Shown: in pieces, positions 1 through 11,652 of the stretch
How positions within the stretch are numbered: position 1 is the stretch's first letter
Layout: each line of letters begins with the position of its first letter
Origin: Nemertoderma westbladi
Taxonomy: Eukaryota; Xenacoelomorpha; Nemertodermatida; Nemertodermatidae
Assembly (NCBI GenBank): GCA_032718475.1
Contig: JAUCBJ010002129.1
Span: forward strand, 1 to 44,035
Direction: 5' to 3'
DNA length: 44,035 nt
Notes under the pieces: generated by a model
What the model was told of the DNA's origin: nothing
Databases searched by the model: none
What the model saw: the letters and a program-made list of their open reading frames with translations, nothing else
Translations under genes and position numbers: made by a program

Positions 1-2
1 GC

Positions 3-2483
3 AAATGCCAGTTACACGCAAATGCGCTTCATAAAACCATGAACTGCAGGTACTGGCAGGCGCTACCGAGGCAAGACCAGATAGATTACGCGTCGAGCAA
101 TAAAATCTGCTCGCGATGTGTGAAGAGTGGACACAAGGCCAGGGAGTGCCAAGAGAAGCCGGTCAAGTTTGGCCAAAGGAGAGGCCAAACGATGGCAACG
201 AGCACGGTAGGGGCGAAGAAGAGAGGAACGGTGTTACTTGGAGTAGTACCAGTGCGAGTGATCGGGGAAGGCAATCGATCAGTAACAACACTAATGCTGG
301 TTGATAGTGGAGCTGCCTTCACATTAGTTGAGGAATGGGTAGCCGAAGAAATAGGATTGAGAACGAGGCCAAGCAGAATGGCGGTAACAACCATCTCTAG
401 CAAAGACGAGATCCTAGAGATGAGGACAGGACGGTGCGCAATTGCAGCAGTGGCACCAGGATGCGATTATGGGGCAACCATCGACCCCATCCAAGTAATA
501 GAGTCAATTAACATCAATGCCAGGCGGCCAACCAACATCGAGGTCGAGCAATACAAATTCCTGGACAACATTGACTTCTCAATCCCAGACGTGGACGTTA
601 GGAAGGTATCCATCATAGTAGGAATGGACTGCCCGACGGCCCACGAAAGAATGCAAACGGTCTTCGGCGAAGACAAGCAGAGTGACCCGGTGGCCATATT
701 AACACCATTCGGGTGGACGCTGAGTGGTCCAATTAAGAGCAAGATACCATTTAGGATGTCGGAGACATCAGGATGCATGTTCGCGGGAACAATGCAGGAA
801 ATGGGTGATGAGGGAGCAGAGGAGCAGCTTAAAAGACTGCTCAGACAAGACTTTGAGGGACTGAAAGAGACCGGGGTCGGGACCTCGGTAGAAGACAAGC
901 AGGCTCTACAAAGCGTGGAGGAATCGATGACGTGTGATGAGGGGCGGTATACAATAGGAATGGTATGGAAACTACCGAAGATACCGCTACCCGATAATAG
1001 AGGGATGGTACTCACGAGACTCCGCAAGCTGAAACAAACACTAAAACGGAGCCCCGAGAAGAACGAGTACATTCACAAAACCATTAAGAAGTACGTCGAG
1101 AAGGGATGGGCCGTGGAGTTACCGGTCGACGAGCCGAACACGGACAGGACATACTACCTGCCACTCCACGTAGCATTAGACCCAAAGAAAGGTAAACTTA
1201 GGATGGTAGTCGATGCATCGGCAAAGACCGACGGAAAATGCTTAAACGATTACCTGTTGGAAGGCCCAAATATTTACAATTCGGGCATAGAGGTGTTACT
1301 TAGATTTCGGAATGGGAAACACGCCTTCACGTGTGACATAGAAGGCATGTTCAACCAGGTCCGTGTAACGGAGGAAGACAGCGACAGTCAACGCTTCTTA
1401 TGGTATAACGGCGAAGAAGAACCGCCGATAATACCAGCGTATAAGATGGTAGTACAAAACATGGGGGCCAAGTCGTCCTCATTTACGACGACTATGGCAG
1501 TGAGAGACACGGTAAAGGGGAAGGAAGATAGATACAGCAGTAGGGCCGTCGATATGATCCGACGCGGCTTCTACGTAGACGACGGTATGGAGTCTGGAAA
1601 TACGGTTGAGGAGATACTGGAAACAGGGCGCGAGGTTCGCGACATCCTGAAAGGATCCGGCTTCAACCTGACCAAATTCCAATCCAGTTCAGAAGAATTT
1701 ATCAAGGCAATAGAGGACAAGAAACCAGAATCGACCATGGACAACCCTACAACAGCCAAAGGACAGGACATGGCGAATAAGAGAACACAATCGCAGCAAA
1801 AGGCATTGGGAATCGTGTGGGATAGAGGAACAGACGAACTGAAGTATCAGCTGAGCCAGGAGGGCGCAGACACCCATACGAAGAGGGGTTATGTATCGTA
1901 TATAGCAAGGATATACGATCCCCTAGGCCTAGCATCCCCATTACTAGTCACGGGGAAACAGATACTCAAGAGAGTATATAAATTGAAGGATGAGTGGGAC
2001 GTAGAGGTACCAGAGGACATCAAGAAACAGTGGAGCAAATGGACAGGAGACTTGGAGAGGATGGGAACATACAACATGCCGCGAGTGTATTTTCCGGACG
2101 GGAACATGACGAATCTGGACCTACATATGTTCTCCGACGCGTCGTTAGAGGCATACGGAGCGGCACTCTATTTAGTACAACGAGAGGGGGCTCACAAGCC
2201 CAGACTAGCCTTTAGCAAAGCTAAGTCAACGCCGCCAGATTCAGCATCTGTTCCCAAGTTAGAATTGACAGCTGCGAGACTAGGAGTTAGAGCCACAGCC
2301 TACCTAGTGGATACAATTCCCAACATAGTGGAGACACACTACTGGACGGACTCCATGGTAGTGCTTGGTTGGCTACACAACGAAAAGACGAGATACCCGA
2401 TATTCGTCGCGAATAGAGTGGACGAAATAAGGGCGAGCACAGAACTGGAAAGGTGGCACTACTGCCCAACAGACGAGAACCCA
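3..2483 (+). CDS. BEL/Pao retrotransposon Gag-Pol fragment (zinc knuckle, protease, RT, RNase H), cut at both ends
   Basis: The frame is open from the window edge; the first ATG is at 39, but reading continues upstream, so the true start lies outside. Residues below count from that ATG. A CCHC zinc knuckle (C24, C27, H32, C37) is the end of Gag. An aspartic protease follows (DSG at 89-91), then a Pao-type reverse transcriptase (WKLPKIPLP near 310, D433 in CDIEGMF, YVDD at 512-515) and RNase H (FSDAS near 698, LELTA, YWTDS). These make an LTR element copy its RNA into DNA. Integrase and the 3' LTR are missing: after the RNase H-distal DENP motif the sequence switches to an antisense copia element. 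No stop or frameshift breaks the remaining 2.4 kb, so the copy may be fairly young. Family assignment is firm; clade within BEL/Pao is not resolved. Confidence 0.93.
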
Positions 2484-5400
2484 ATTGAGTCCATAGACAC
2501 AATGGTTCAATTTCCACAGTTTAGATGTATTAGCCTCTTTGGGTGGTTTAATGTATACATCACGTGCCATGGGCATTCCTTGCAAATAAGCACTTTTTAT
2601 GTCAATGGCATTCATGTCCCACTGCATTGTTGACAATATAGTTAAGCATATTCTTAATGATTGCTTGCAGCAGGTAGGAGAGTCAGTCACAGTTTTTTCA
2701 ATATCCTCGAACCCAGGAGCACATAAACGTGCTTTAACTTTAATGATGTCTCCTTTTAATTTTTCTGTGATAACCCACCTAGTCGATATTGTATGCTGCC
2801 CATTGTCACTTATTTCAGTGTATGTTTTCATATCTGACCACTTCTGCATCTCTTCTTTCTTAGCTGTTGTAATTTGATCCTCTCTGCCATCACGGACATG
2901 AAGAACTAGAACATCATCATTACTAACAGGTATAGAATCAATGTTGTCTTCATGGCTACCTTTTGATTCAGAACTAATATCACTGCTTTCATTTTGGGTT
3001 TGGCTTGAACTTTCATCATCATAATCAGCCATCGCACTACTTATATTCCTCTTCCAATCAGTAATGTCATCTCTGAAACTTTTAGAAAACTTATTTCCAT
3101 CTTCATCTTTAAGATTCCACCAATGCCAATAGTTACCTGTTCGTTTACCGCCTCTACTTATTACAGTAGCAGATTTCCATTCTCCGGAGTTATTATCTTT
3201 GTAGAGAATGTTGTCTTTAACTTTAGGCATTTTTGACAGTGGTATAGCTGATGTTATAGGTTTGTTGGATAGGTTAGAGGTTGATTTAGATCTACAAGCT
3301 TCACTATTGAAGGATGGCATTTTGTCATCAATTTGGTGTACAGTATCATCTACATCATCATCATCATCATTATTGCTTCTACAAACATTATTATATTGGC
3401 CAGTATCATTTTCTATATCATTTCCGATGGCATCAACATTGACATCATTGACTGGCATTAACCTACATGGATGAACTCTCAAGTATTGCCCACCATGTTT
3501 AACTAGAACAAGTTTAACATCAGTACCCAAGACAGTTGCAGGGCCCCTCCAAAATGTGGTATTCGTGCGTTTATAATATACTTGTTCACCTATAGAGAAT
3601 ACATAATCAGAATAATTTCTGTGTTTTCGACTTAGTGCTCTTCTCAGTTTTTCACAACTCTCTTGTTTAAGAAATGCCTCTCTAGCAATGTGCAAAGCAT
3701 TTAGATTGTCACGCACAATTTGACTTCCACAGACTGGATCATTTGCAGGAATAGAATTGTCGAAGCTGATAGGGTAATTTGGGTTTTTACCGAAAACCAG
3801 TTGGTTGGGTGTAAAGCCATAAACATTTATGAGGGAATTCTTGGCGGAAACAGCCCAGTGGATGGCCAATGTGAGGTCAAACTGTGTTTGGTATATAATT
3901 TTCTCCAGACAACCCGCCAGTATTGCATTGTGCCTTTCGACGAGACCATTAGACCATGGACTTTCAGCTGCAGTTGTGATAACTTTTATATTAAATTTAT
4001 CACAAAGTTCAAGAAATTCTTCATTATTAAACTCACCACCATTGTCTGAGAGGAATTTGTTTGGTGAGCCAAAAATACGAATCCAGCATTCTAGAATATT
4101 TTTGACTACAGTTTCTTTCCTTTTGTTAGTGATAATAGCAGCTTGACAATATCTGGTGGCATGATCGACCATATTCAATATGTAAATTCCAGGACGAAAT
4201 AATTTCAAGTCCATTCCCACTGTTTCATTAAATGATTTTGCCAATGGAAACCCTACAATTGGTTTTAGTGGTAACTTTCTGAAACGTTTACAGATATCAC
4301 ATTGACTGCTGACATCATCTACAATTTTAGTGATACTGATATTAATTGGATTGTCACTAGCTTTAGATATCAAATCTTTGAGACGATCAGATGTTGGATG
4401 TGCAAATTGTTTGTGAAGTTTAGATATTTTCCTGTGAAGATCATTATTACTGTCAGAATGTGTAAATGGTGAGGTAAACAGAATCTGATTTACCGTTGTG
4501 ACCATAATATCGTCTGTACGTGACAGGGAAAGGCAATAGTGACCTGTAGAAGAAACTATTAAATCAGTATTTTCACCAAGTAATTCAATTGTATCATTAG
4601 CTAAATTGATTTTACCTCCACCTTTCTTCATAGAAGTACGTGAAAGTAGTAGTGGAATATCACATTCAACAATGTCCATTGACAGTCGTGCCTTCTTTGT
4701 ACCAATATGTATAGGGACTGTTGCTTTAAATATAGATTGATGTTTTTCACCATCACCGAAACGAAATCTAGCATCACTTTGTTTTTCTAAAATTTGATGT
4801 TTATCACTGCAACTTAGTGAATCAACATAACATTTATACCATATAGCACCAGCAACTGTTGCGCTACACCCTGTATCTACTACTGCACAATTCAATGATT
4901 CAGATAAGAGATGTCTATTTGGCATCAGATCTTCATCAGTAAATATAATTATGTCATTTTCAGCATCAGTTAATAGCGTTTTGTATTCATTAGTGGTGGT
5001 GTTGCCCTTGTTAAATTCTGGACATTCTTGTTGGTAATGATAAATAGACAAACAAAAAGTACATTGTGTTGGTTTGCCATATTGATCAGGGGGGTTTAAC
5101 TTTTGGCCTAACTTGGGACGAGTTGCCGGCTGTAACTGTGGCCTAGAGGTTCTGAAATTACCTGTAGCTGCAGGCCTATAGGCCGTTTGTCTCTGGAACC
5201 TATTTCCCGAAAACCCACGTGGTCTAAGCAATGGTTGTCTCTGATTATTAAAATTCCAGCTCCCTCTGCCATAATTAGAGCCATAGTAACATGCATTTTC
5301 ATCAATATCATTATATAATTCTGCCTCACCTTCAACACCATATTCAATGTCAGTAGTACCGGTATCAAAAGTTGTAAAAATTGGTTCAGTTTTTACTTTG

Positions 5401-5975
5401 ATTGATGTTTCAGCAACAACAGGGGAATGGGTGGTGGAAATATCAGAATGTAATTTTAGAATTTGAGTTTTCATATTTTCGTATGTTAATTCATCTACAG
5501 TGGCTAATGTCAATTGATGTTTACTGTCATCCAAATTGGCACATTTCAGTAGTTGATATGCTTTTACACCTTCAGGTAGTTTCATGTCATATGTTTCACA
5601 CTTATGTAGGTTTCTTTCAAAGTTTACCATAAAGTCAGTTATATTAGTTTCTATGGGTCGACGGTAGGCACAAAATTTGTCGTATGCATGAAAAGCACGT
5701 ATTGATTTATCTTTCAGATAAAGACCATTTAATTTCAATACAATTAAACTTACCCCATTGTCAGTTCGTAGGTCGTCACGTTTAATTTCTAATGCAGCTT
5801 CTCTTGCTTGGCCTTCTAAGCTGAGCAGAACAGTAGGACCCTGACGCGTTTTCGGTATATCTGTTGCGTCCTGCCAGATCTCCAATTCGCGTACCCATGT
5901 TTCGTATGAGACATCATCACGTAAACGTGGAGGATTCTTAATGTTGTAGTTGTAACTCGAATTTCCGGAAGCCAT
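2484..5975 (-). CDS. Copia-type Gag-Pol polyprotein, truncated in the RT
   Basis: Start chosen at the ATG at 5975 (MASGNSS), because the upstream frame has no Gag-like sequence. Domains in order: a copia-type (UBN2-like) Gag region; a CCHC knuckle (CTFC-IYH-EC, near 5070-5030); protease (VVDTGCSA, 4886-4863); GAG-pre-integrase; integrase zinc finger (H-H then CDIC near 4310-4290); integrase core with D in GMDLKLF, D in SDNGGEF and E in NGLVERHN; then the copia RT (KARLCAPGFED, NAIDIKSAYLQG, CVYGLN). Protease-integrase-RT order is diagnostic of Ty1/copia. The frame is open for about 1,164 codons and stops resembling copia after YGLN at 2484, where the next frame-continuing residues are antisense BEL/Pao. 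It lacks the RT YxDD box and RNase H, so it cannot be autonomous. Confidence 0.93.
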
Positions 5976-6397
5976 TACTATAACTACGGTAATGACAGTT
6001 ACCTGTATCGGTGTACGGAATTTATTTATTGGCAGATTGGTACCGGTATATACTGATATATGTACCGGTGTATTAATATCCAAACGCAAACACCAGAATG
6101 ATGATAACAACTATCAGACTATAGAAGCTTACCAGTCTAGTCTATACCCAGTACTGGTGTTTTAAGGTTCTGAGGTTTGTTTTATATATACCTTTAAGTG
6201 AAGAATAACGCCGCCCAAGCTAGCATTCTATGTTCTATCCATACAATATAAAACATCCTTATCAGTTTAGCAGTTACCAATTACAGCAGTATAATGCAGT
6301 ATTGGCTTTAGTAATGGCATCTCCATTCAGCACATTTCAGCACTTGCCTACACAACACAATATCCAGATCAGTACAGCAGTAGTCCTGTAGTCAGAC

Positions 6398-6415
6398 AAC
6401 CACGTTCTGCTACCA
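6398..6415 (-). promoter_or_regulatory. Primer-binding site of the copia element (initiator tRNA-Met-like)
   Basis: Minus strand reads TGGTAGCAGAACGTGGTT. It begins one base after the LTR end (...CACA, T, TGG). The first ten bases match the complement of the 3' end of animal initiator tRNA-Met, as recalled, and about 15 of 18 agree overall. The position fits exactly, so this probably primed minus-strand DNA synthesis. Confidence 0.7.
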
Positions 6416-6416
6416 A

Positions 6417-6560
6417 TGTGAATGATAAACAATATGGTACAACAGGCACGGACAAAAGTATATTCTCCAGACTCTCAACCCCCAGACAACCGGTACCGGT
6501 ACGGCCATCACCATCTCCTTATAGTGGCAGCTCACATACAGTATATCATACAGTATAACA
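6417..6560 (-). repeat. 5' LTR of the copia element
   Basis: On the minus strand it begins TGTTATACTG and ends ATTCACA, giving the usual TG...CA ends, directly followed by a primer-binding site. The 3' partner is deleted, so the outer edge is inferred. The adjoining five bases GTCTG (6561-6565) would be one half of a target duplication. Confidence 0.6.
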
Positions 6561-7829
6561 GTCTGAGCTATCTGGCGACTGAAATCCCACTTCATTACTG
6601 TTAGTAGAAGTAACACAGAGTAGGGTGGCTGTATTTAGGCGTTTGATCATTGGAAGTATTCCTATGGCATACATGGCGAGGGCCAAAGGGTCCACCTGTG
6701 TGGTTCCTTCATATGACCAAATTGTTTCACCCTCAACAAACATGCGTACTGGATTACGGTAGGTCTTTATAAGAATTGTCGCCAAAGGGGGCAAATTACC
6801 TGGACATTATGCAGTGTTAATGATCTGTTCAGGGCAGTAAAGGCATTTGTAGAATCTAGGAGTAGTATAGCTTCACAGTCATTTGTATCATAGCAATCTC
6901 GTAACGAATGTATGGCATGCTTGATCCCCGCGAGTTGCCCAAGACACAGCTGCGTGTTGCCGCCTAGCACCCCAAGGTCGGCCTTAATACAAGACATAAT
7001 TGATTTACCTATAATTCTTCTCAAACATTCCCCAACTCCAATGGGACGTACCCCAGGGGATTTGTCCAGTGGTATCAGACGGCACGCATTGAATGCATCC
7101 ATTACAACCGGTATTCTACCGCCATGCGTCGGGCGGCTGCTGCAACAGCATTCCTTAGGGCAACCGATGTGTTCCCGAAAGCTGTCAACATACGCCGCCA
7201 TGCCTCAGCATCGGCTCCAGAGGGGCCGGCTGAGCCATGTGTGCGGAGTGTTGCTTGGAGCACTGTGTCACCATTGATGCCGTTAAATATTACTGGATGG
7301 AAATCGATAACACCTTCCCAATTATGTTCAATCATGGATGGGTCAACAGGTGCATCAGGTGGGTGTTTTTCTTTCAGTATCTGTCTAATGGGTGTACCAT
7401 CGACACACGAATCTAGATCCAAGACAGAACCACCAGATTTGTTTTCCAGAATATTTACTGCTGTAGCAACCCAGCCTGAAACCATACTGTTAATAAATCT
7501 TCTCCTGAGCTTCTCATCTGGACTTAAATTCATAACATTTTTCCTCTTCCTTGCCTGCAACAGCTCCTTAAAATTACCAGAGCTCCAGAGTTCGAGTCGT
7601 CTATTAAGTGTCTCACTGAGACTTTCAGCATAGGTGGTTGTTGTTGAAGGGTTACCTGCACTCTGTAGTAACAGAGCCAGTGCTGTCATGATGGCGGTCA
7701 TGGCTACATTCCCCAGGTTGACCTTCTCTGCAAAAGCTTTCAGTAAATCTGTGATCATGGCCACATATCGACGGCCAGCTGTGGACCTTGGGACCTTAGG
7801 GTTTACATAGTTTACAACTGTTAAAACGT
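6561..7829 (-). pseudogene. Decayed reverse transcriptase of an unassigned invertebrate retroelement lineage
   Basis: The protein runs through three minus frames: about 7829-7120, 7120-6795, then 6795-6561. Recognisable blocks are AALRTEGAAGPSG-like (here ATLRTHGSAGPSGAD), ACRLIPLDKSPGVRPIGVGE, LRRIIGK, LCLGQLAGIKHAIH, motif A LLLDSTNAFTALNR, and motif B TTQVDPLALAMYAIG. The usual TTQGDP has become TTQVDP. The YADD motif should follow about where the copia LTR starts and cannot be read. This RT type occurs in many predicted proteins of corals and other marine invertebrates; I do not know a settled clade name. Two frameshifts, a damaged motif B and 3' truncation mark it as dead. Confidence 0.75.
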
Positions 7830-7836
7830 GTCCATT

Positions 7837-9000
7837 TTATTTTATTTTTTTTAAATATACTTGATATTCCGAATCTAATATGAAAGCCGTTTTCAATTTA
7901 CCCAAAAAAGCATTCATAGCTAGTTCAAACGCTCTTTCATTGCCGACGAAGTTATCAGCAATGGCTCTAGGTTCTCGATGGAGCATTTGCAGTAAATAGT
8001 TGAACTTCTCGTTGGGAGTAAAGGTGCTGTTGGTCAGCTGTTCATCGACATAGGTTTTAAACGTCCTCCAATGCTTATGGTTGCACATAAACTTCTGGGG
8101 TTGTTGCGTTGGCAATCCTTGCCTAGCGGCAAACTTACCTATGTCTCTAAGGGTTGCGTCATTCCGGGTTAACAAATTGTTTAGTTCTGCAGGATTGTTA
8201 AGTCTGGTCCTTTCCCGGGGATTCATACTTACCTGCTCCGTGTCGGTCCTTCTTTCCTTCCGGTTTTGGTACTTCTGATGTCTCAATTCTTCCTCTTCAT
8301 CACTCGAGTCTGTGTCGGTTCTCAGCACTCGCGTTGGTTTATGCGCCGAGGCCCTGACCCAAGCTTCTTGTATAAATCTTTCCGCCGAGTGTTCGAAATC
8401 GGGATTATGGATCGTAGGGATGGGCGTTCTTACCTGAGGACTTTGTGGTATTGTTGCCTCCGATATGCGTACTCGTTGGCCAGGTTGGACTCTATCTAGT
8501 TCAGGCCTGCTAGGATTAGAATTAGTTCTTGCCTGTGCTGCTTCCTTTAACTGTAGGTTACTAAGCATGTCTGTTATAGGTTGGATGTGCGGCGATATAA
8601 CTTGCGCTAAACTGGCACCTAACTCCTCCCTCGTAATAAACTCCTGGCTAGGGTTCTGCTGAATTGTCGGCTCTATTTGGGTAATCCACTGTCTCTCATA
8701 TGATCCCTCTTCCGGTTTAACCAGGAAGTTCTTCGTCGAACTGGGTCGGCGATCCATCCGCGTATTCCAACTTGCGGTTTCGGTTCGCCCAATACTCGGC
8801 CTCTAGGAGATTCTTCTATAAACTCCTTCTCGTCCCGATAATAGTTGCGTCGCGGTGCGCCGTCATGATGGCGCGGATCCTGCGCGATGGGTGAAGCACT
8901 AATACCAACTGGTGTGCGATATGTAGAAAACGGTTTAGCGATCCGAGTACTCGTAATAGCTGGACCGGGTATAGGAATTCTGGTTGCCGTCGACTCACCT
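7837..9000 (-). pseudogene. BEL/Pao-like Gag fragment
   Basis: Main frame 8757-7837 (306 codons) begins MDRRPSSTKNF. It contains a long P/Q/R-rich stretch, then WRTFKTYVDEQL, NEKFNYLLQMLHREPRAIADNF and a block near ERAFELAMNAFLGKL. This matches the BEL/Pao Gag layout in which a short helical domain sorts and packages RNA. A second frame (9092-8673) carries more P/R-rich Gag-like sequence upstream, so one frameshift near 8757 is likely. There is no protease downstream: the copy stops at 7837 next to a T-rich stretch and the RT relic. It lies opposite to the BEL/Pao pol at the window start, so it belongs to another copy. Confidence 0.6.
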
Positions 9001-9015
9001 ATAACCGGAGAAAGC

Positions 9016-9345
9016 AAACAGAAGGACGCAAGCTTCAACTCGACGCGAGCGCAAGGAACGCGAACTCGAGATCGAGAAAAGAAGACACGCATTGTATGAA
9101 GAAAAGGCGTGACTGGAAGAAGAGAGCGCAGCGAGACTTGCGAGGGAAGAAGAACAACGCAAATTGGCGCAATTGGAAAGTGCGAGACTAAACTTAGTGA
9201 GCGAAGAACGAACTAGGAAGGCGAATGAAATCGCCGAGAAGGGGATGCGAATGATTGACGAAAGTGGGGCGAGTGTAGGTACCGAGTTGTGAGAACTGTT
9301 CGCACAGCAGAAGGCCAAACAGGAGGCGAGAACTCATTGATTATG
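9016..9345 (+). pseudogene. Relic of a charged coiled-coil ORF
   Basis: One plus frame reads an E/K/R/A-rich helix (ERKERELEIEKRR, then EEERAARLAREEEQ-type heptads, then EERTRKANEIAEKG). It has in-frame stops at 9110-9112 and 9290-9292. BEL/Pao Gag proteins often carry such a helix near the N terminus, so this may be a Gag fragment lying opposite to the neighbouring minus-strand Gag. Low-complexity helices prove little, so the origin is open. Confidence 0.4.
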
Positions 9346-9503
9346 AATGGAACAAGGTAATCGACCACGCATTCAAGGCAGTGATAAATATCCCACCGTG
9401 ATGGTACTGAATTTCCGCATTATTGCCATTCACTTTTCGGTCTACTACTACCTGCCTGCCTACAGTATGACACTAAATTGTATTATGACTTGTGGTTAGG
9501 AAT
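9346..9503. other. Short unassigned gap
   Basis: AT-rich DNA between the coiled-coil relic and the palindrome-rich element. I see no gene or repeat here. Confidence 0.5.
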
Positions 9504-10670
9504 GCGGGTAAATCATTTCGACCTACGCGTAGCTACGCGTAGTTTGTAACTTCCATTCCTGTCATTTACCGGTAGGGCCAGACTTACTGCCTTTTTGACA
9601 ACTACGCGTAGGTGTTTTAAAACTACGCGTAGTTATTTTGGAACTACTGTACGCGTAGGTATTTTGAAACTACGCGTAGGTGCTACGCGTAGCAGTCCTG
9701 ATAACAATGATTTTTCATTTCAGGTCCGGTAGGGTTGAGTAATGGAATAACAGAGTCGGAAGCTCATATCTCGACATACAGCACTGGTAATAAATAATAT
9801 CGGCTCTTTCACATACAAACACAGGATGAATAAAAAGTAGACTTAAAATTCACGTCTCATGATTCAAGTATATTTGTTTCCATTGGATTATTTAAATATT
9901 CTACAGTAGTAAAGCTACCAGTCTACCGGTGAAGTGGTTAAAGCGAAAGCTGATAAATACTGCATAATTCAATTGTTTGGTCAAATAACAAGTGCAACCA
10001 ATCATGGTAGACAATTTAGTCTCCCCCTTCCCTTGTCAAGAGGTTAACATATTAAATATATCCTTGCCCTATCGTGAACAAAGGCAATAAAAAGCATAGA
10101 GTATCGATAAGAACCATCGGCATATTTCCTTTGTAAACTATTTTTGAACTTTAAACATTATTAACACATTAGCGCCCGCAATGCATGAAGTGAAGAATAT
10201 GTAGTTTTTACCAACCCTGCTAAGATCATAGAACAAAGGTGCCAAGATCTTACCAAGACATATAAAGATCGTAAGCTACGATCAGTGTAGATTGGTGATG
10301 CTGCATGTCTAGGGTTAGCGTATATGCCTCTGTATAGAGTATACAGGTATAGGTTACATTACTGTTGAAAGCATTTGATGGTTGTGCGTTATTGTTTATT
10401 GAACATACAGTATTCTTATTTTAGTACTGAACCGCTTGGAATACGTAGGCCTACTAATGAGAAACGTCGTATAGGCATAGTTATGGGTAGCACCTACGCG
10501 TAGTATTATATGTAGCACCTACGCGTAGGTCGCGTAGGACCTACGCGTAGCTATGTGTAGCACCTACGAGTAGTTAATGTTAAAACTATGAAACTGGTGC
10601 TATATGACCCAATGTTGCGAACTACGCGTAGCTACGCGTAGCTACGCGTTGGTCGAAAAGATTTACCCGA
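9504..10670. mobile_element. DNA-transposon-like unit with inverted ends and CTACGCGTAG subterminal repeats
   Basis: The left end (from 9504, GCGGGTAAATCATTTCGACC) and the inverted right end (to 10670) match over about 35-40 bp with few mismatches. Each end is followed inwards by a cluster of the perfect 10-bp palindrome CTACGCGTAG. Left copies start at 9523, 9533, 9602, 9623, 9670 and 9683, plus a variant at 9649. Right copies start at 10494, 10519, 10541, 10622 and 10632, plus variants at 10551, 10564 and 10642. AAT flanks both ends (9501-9503 and 10671-10673), a possible 3-bp target duplication. The 750-bp centre is AT-rich and has no transposase-like frame, so it would be non-autonomous. 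I do not recognise the family. Confidence 0.65.
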
Positions 10671-10906
10671 AATTTGAAGAAAAGTATTTTTTATGACCAA
10701 ATATGCTGTGCGTGCTGAGTCTTAGGTAATGACGCGGAACCATAGCATAGAGTAGTTTACGGTACTGTACTGTGTGCAGCATTAACCAGCTGTCTTGATT
10801 TCTATTGTCATTGACCATGACTATTGTATTATATTATACCATGCCTACAGCCTGCCTACATACTACATCAAGATCAACAATGCCAACATTGTTTTGTTTA
10901 GAAAAA

Positions 10907-11400
10907 GTGATCGTTTATTGTTTTGGTTAGGAAAACCCGCCTCTGTAACCTGCTCCTCTCCCTCAATTGGTAAAGCTGTAAAGTGATCATTTATTGTTTT
11001 GTTTATAAAAAGTGATCGTTTTTTGTTTTGGTTAGGAAAACCCGCCTCTGTAACATGGCTCCTTTCCCTCAATTGGTAAAGTGATCGTTTACTGTTTTGG
11101 TTAAAAAAAAGCCCGCCATTGTAACCTGCTCCTCTCCCTCAATTGGTAAAGCTGTAAAGTGATCATTTATTGTTTTGGTTAGAAAAACCTGCCTATGAAA
11201 ACTGCTCATTTCCCTCAATTGGTAAAGAGATAGTTTATGGTTTTGGTTAGGAAAACCCGCCTCTGCAACCTGCTCCTTTACTTTAATTGGTAAAGTGATA
11301 GTTTATTGTTTTGTTTAGAAATGCCTACCTCTGTAACCTGTTCCTTTCCCTCAATTGGTTAAAGTTATCCTGATCGGTTATTTTTGGTTAGAAAAATGTC
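10907..11400. repeat. Minisatellite of about 70-75 bp, six to seven units
   Basis: Units begin with a GTGATCGTTTATTG-like phrase at about 10907, 10982, 11010, 11081, 11158, 11228 and 11296. Each then carries a GTTAGGAAAACCCGCCTCTG phrase and a CCCTCAATTGGTAAAG phrase. One unit (10982-11010) is shortened to 28 bp. The small open frame on the minus strand here only reflects the repeat. Confidence 0.8.
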
Positions 11401-11652
11401 TTATCGCCATCTTGTGTGCATGTTAAGGAGGAGAGTTGTTAGGAGCAGAGGGGAGTTGCACAAAGTTGAATTAATTCAAATATATTTTGTAATGTAGGCC
11501 TAATTTGTATTTTATTTTATTCAATGTTCTACTCTTTTACTGTGTGAATCCCAGTCTGGATGATGATTCAGTACAGTCTGAATATCGAAAAAAAGGGTTC
11601 ATAAGAATAATAAAAGGGGTCATGGGGTAAAAAAATAACTGGATTGGAAAAC
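11401..11652. other. Unassigned AT-rich gap
   Basis: No gene, RNA or clear repeat seen between the minisatellite and the foldback element. Confidence 0.5.

Larger units (their letters stand above)
2484..6560 (-). mobile_element. Ty1/copia-type LTR retrotransposon, 3' half deleted
   Basis: Reading on the minus strand, the order is: a short LTR (6560-6417), a primer-binding site (6415-6398), an untranslated leader of about 420 bp, then one long Gag-Pol frame from 5975. The element stops abruptly at about 2484, inside the reverse transcriptase, where it meets the BEL/Pao fragment. RT active site, RNase H and 3' LTR are absent. A 144-bp LTR with an iMet-type primer site resembles the short-LTR copia elements (GalEa group) of marine animals; that sub-assignment is inference. 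Confidence 0.85.

Noticed and set aside
467-1072. Minus-strand 201-codon frame opposite the BEL/Pao pol
   Set aside because: Shadow of the strongly supported plus-strand coding sequence.
2599-4146. Plus-strand frames of 88-109 codons
   Set aside because: Antisense shadows of the copia polyprotein.
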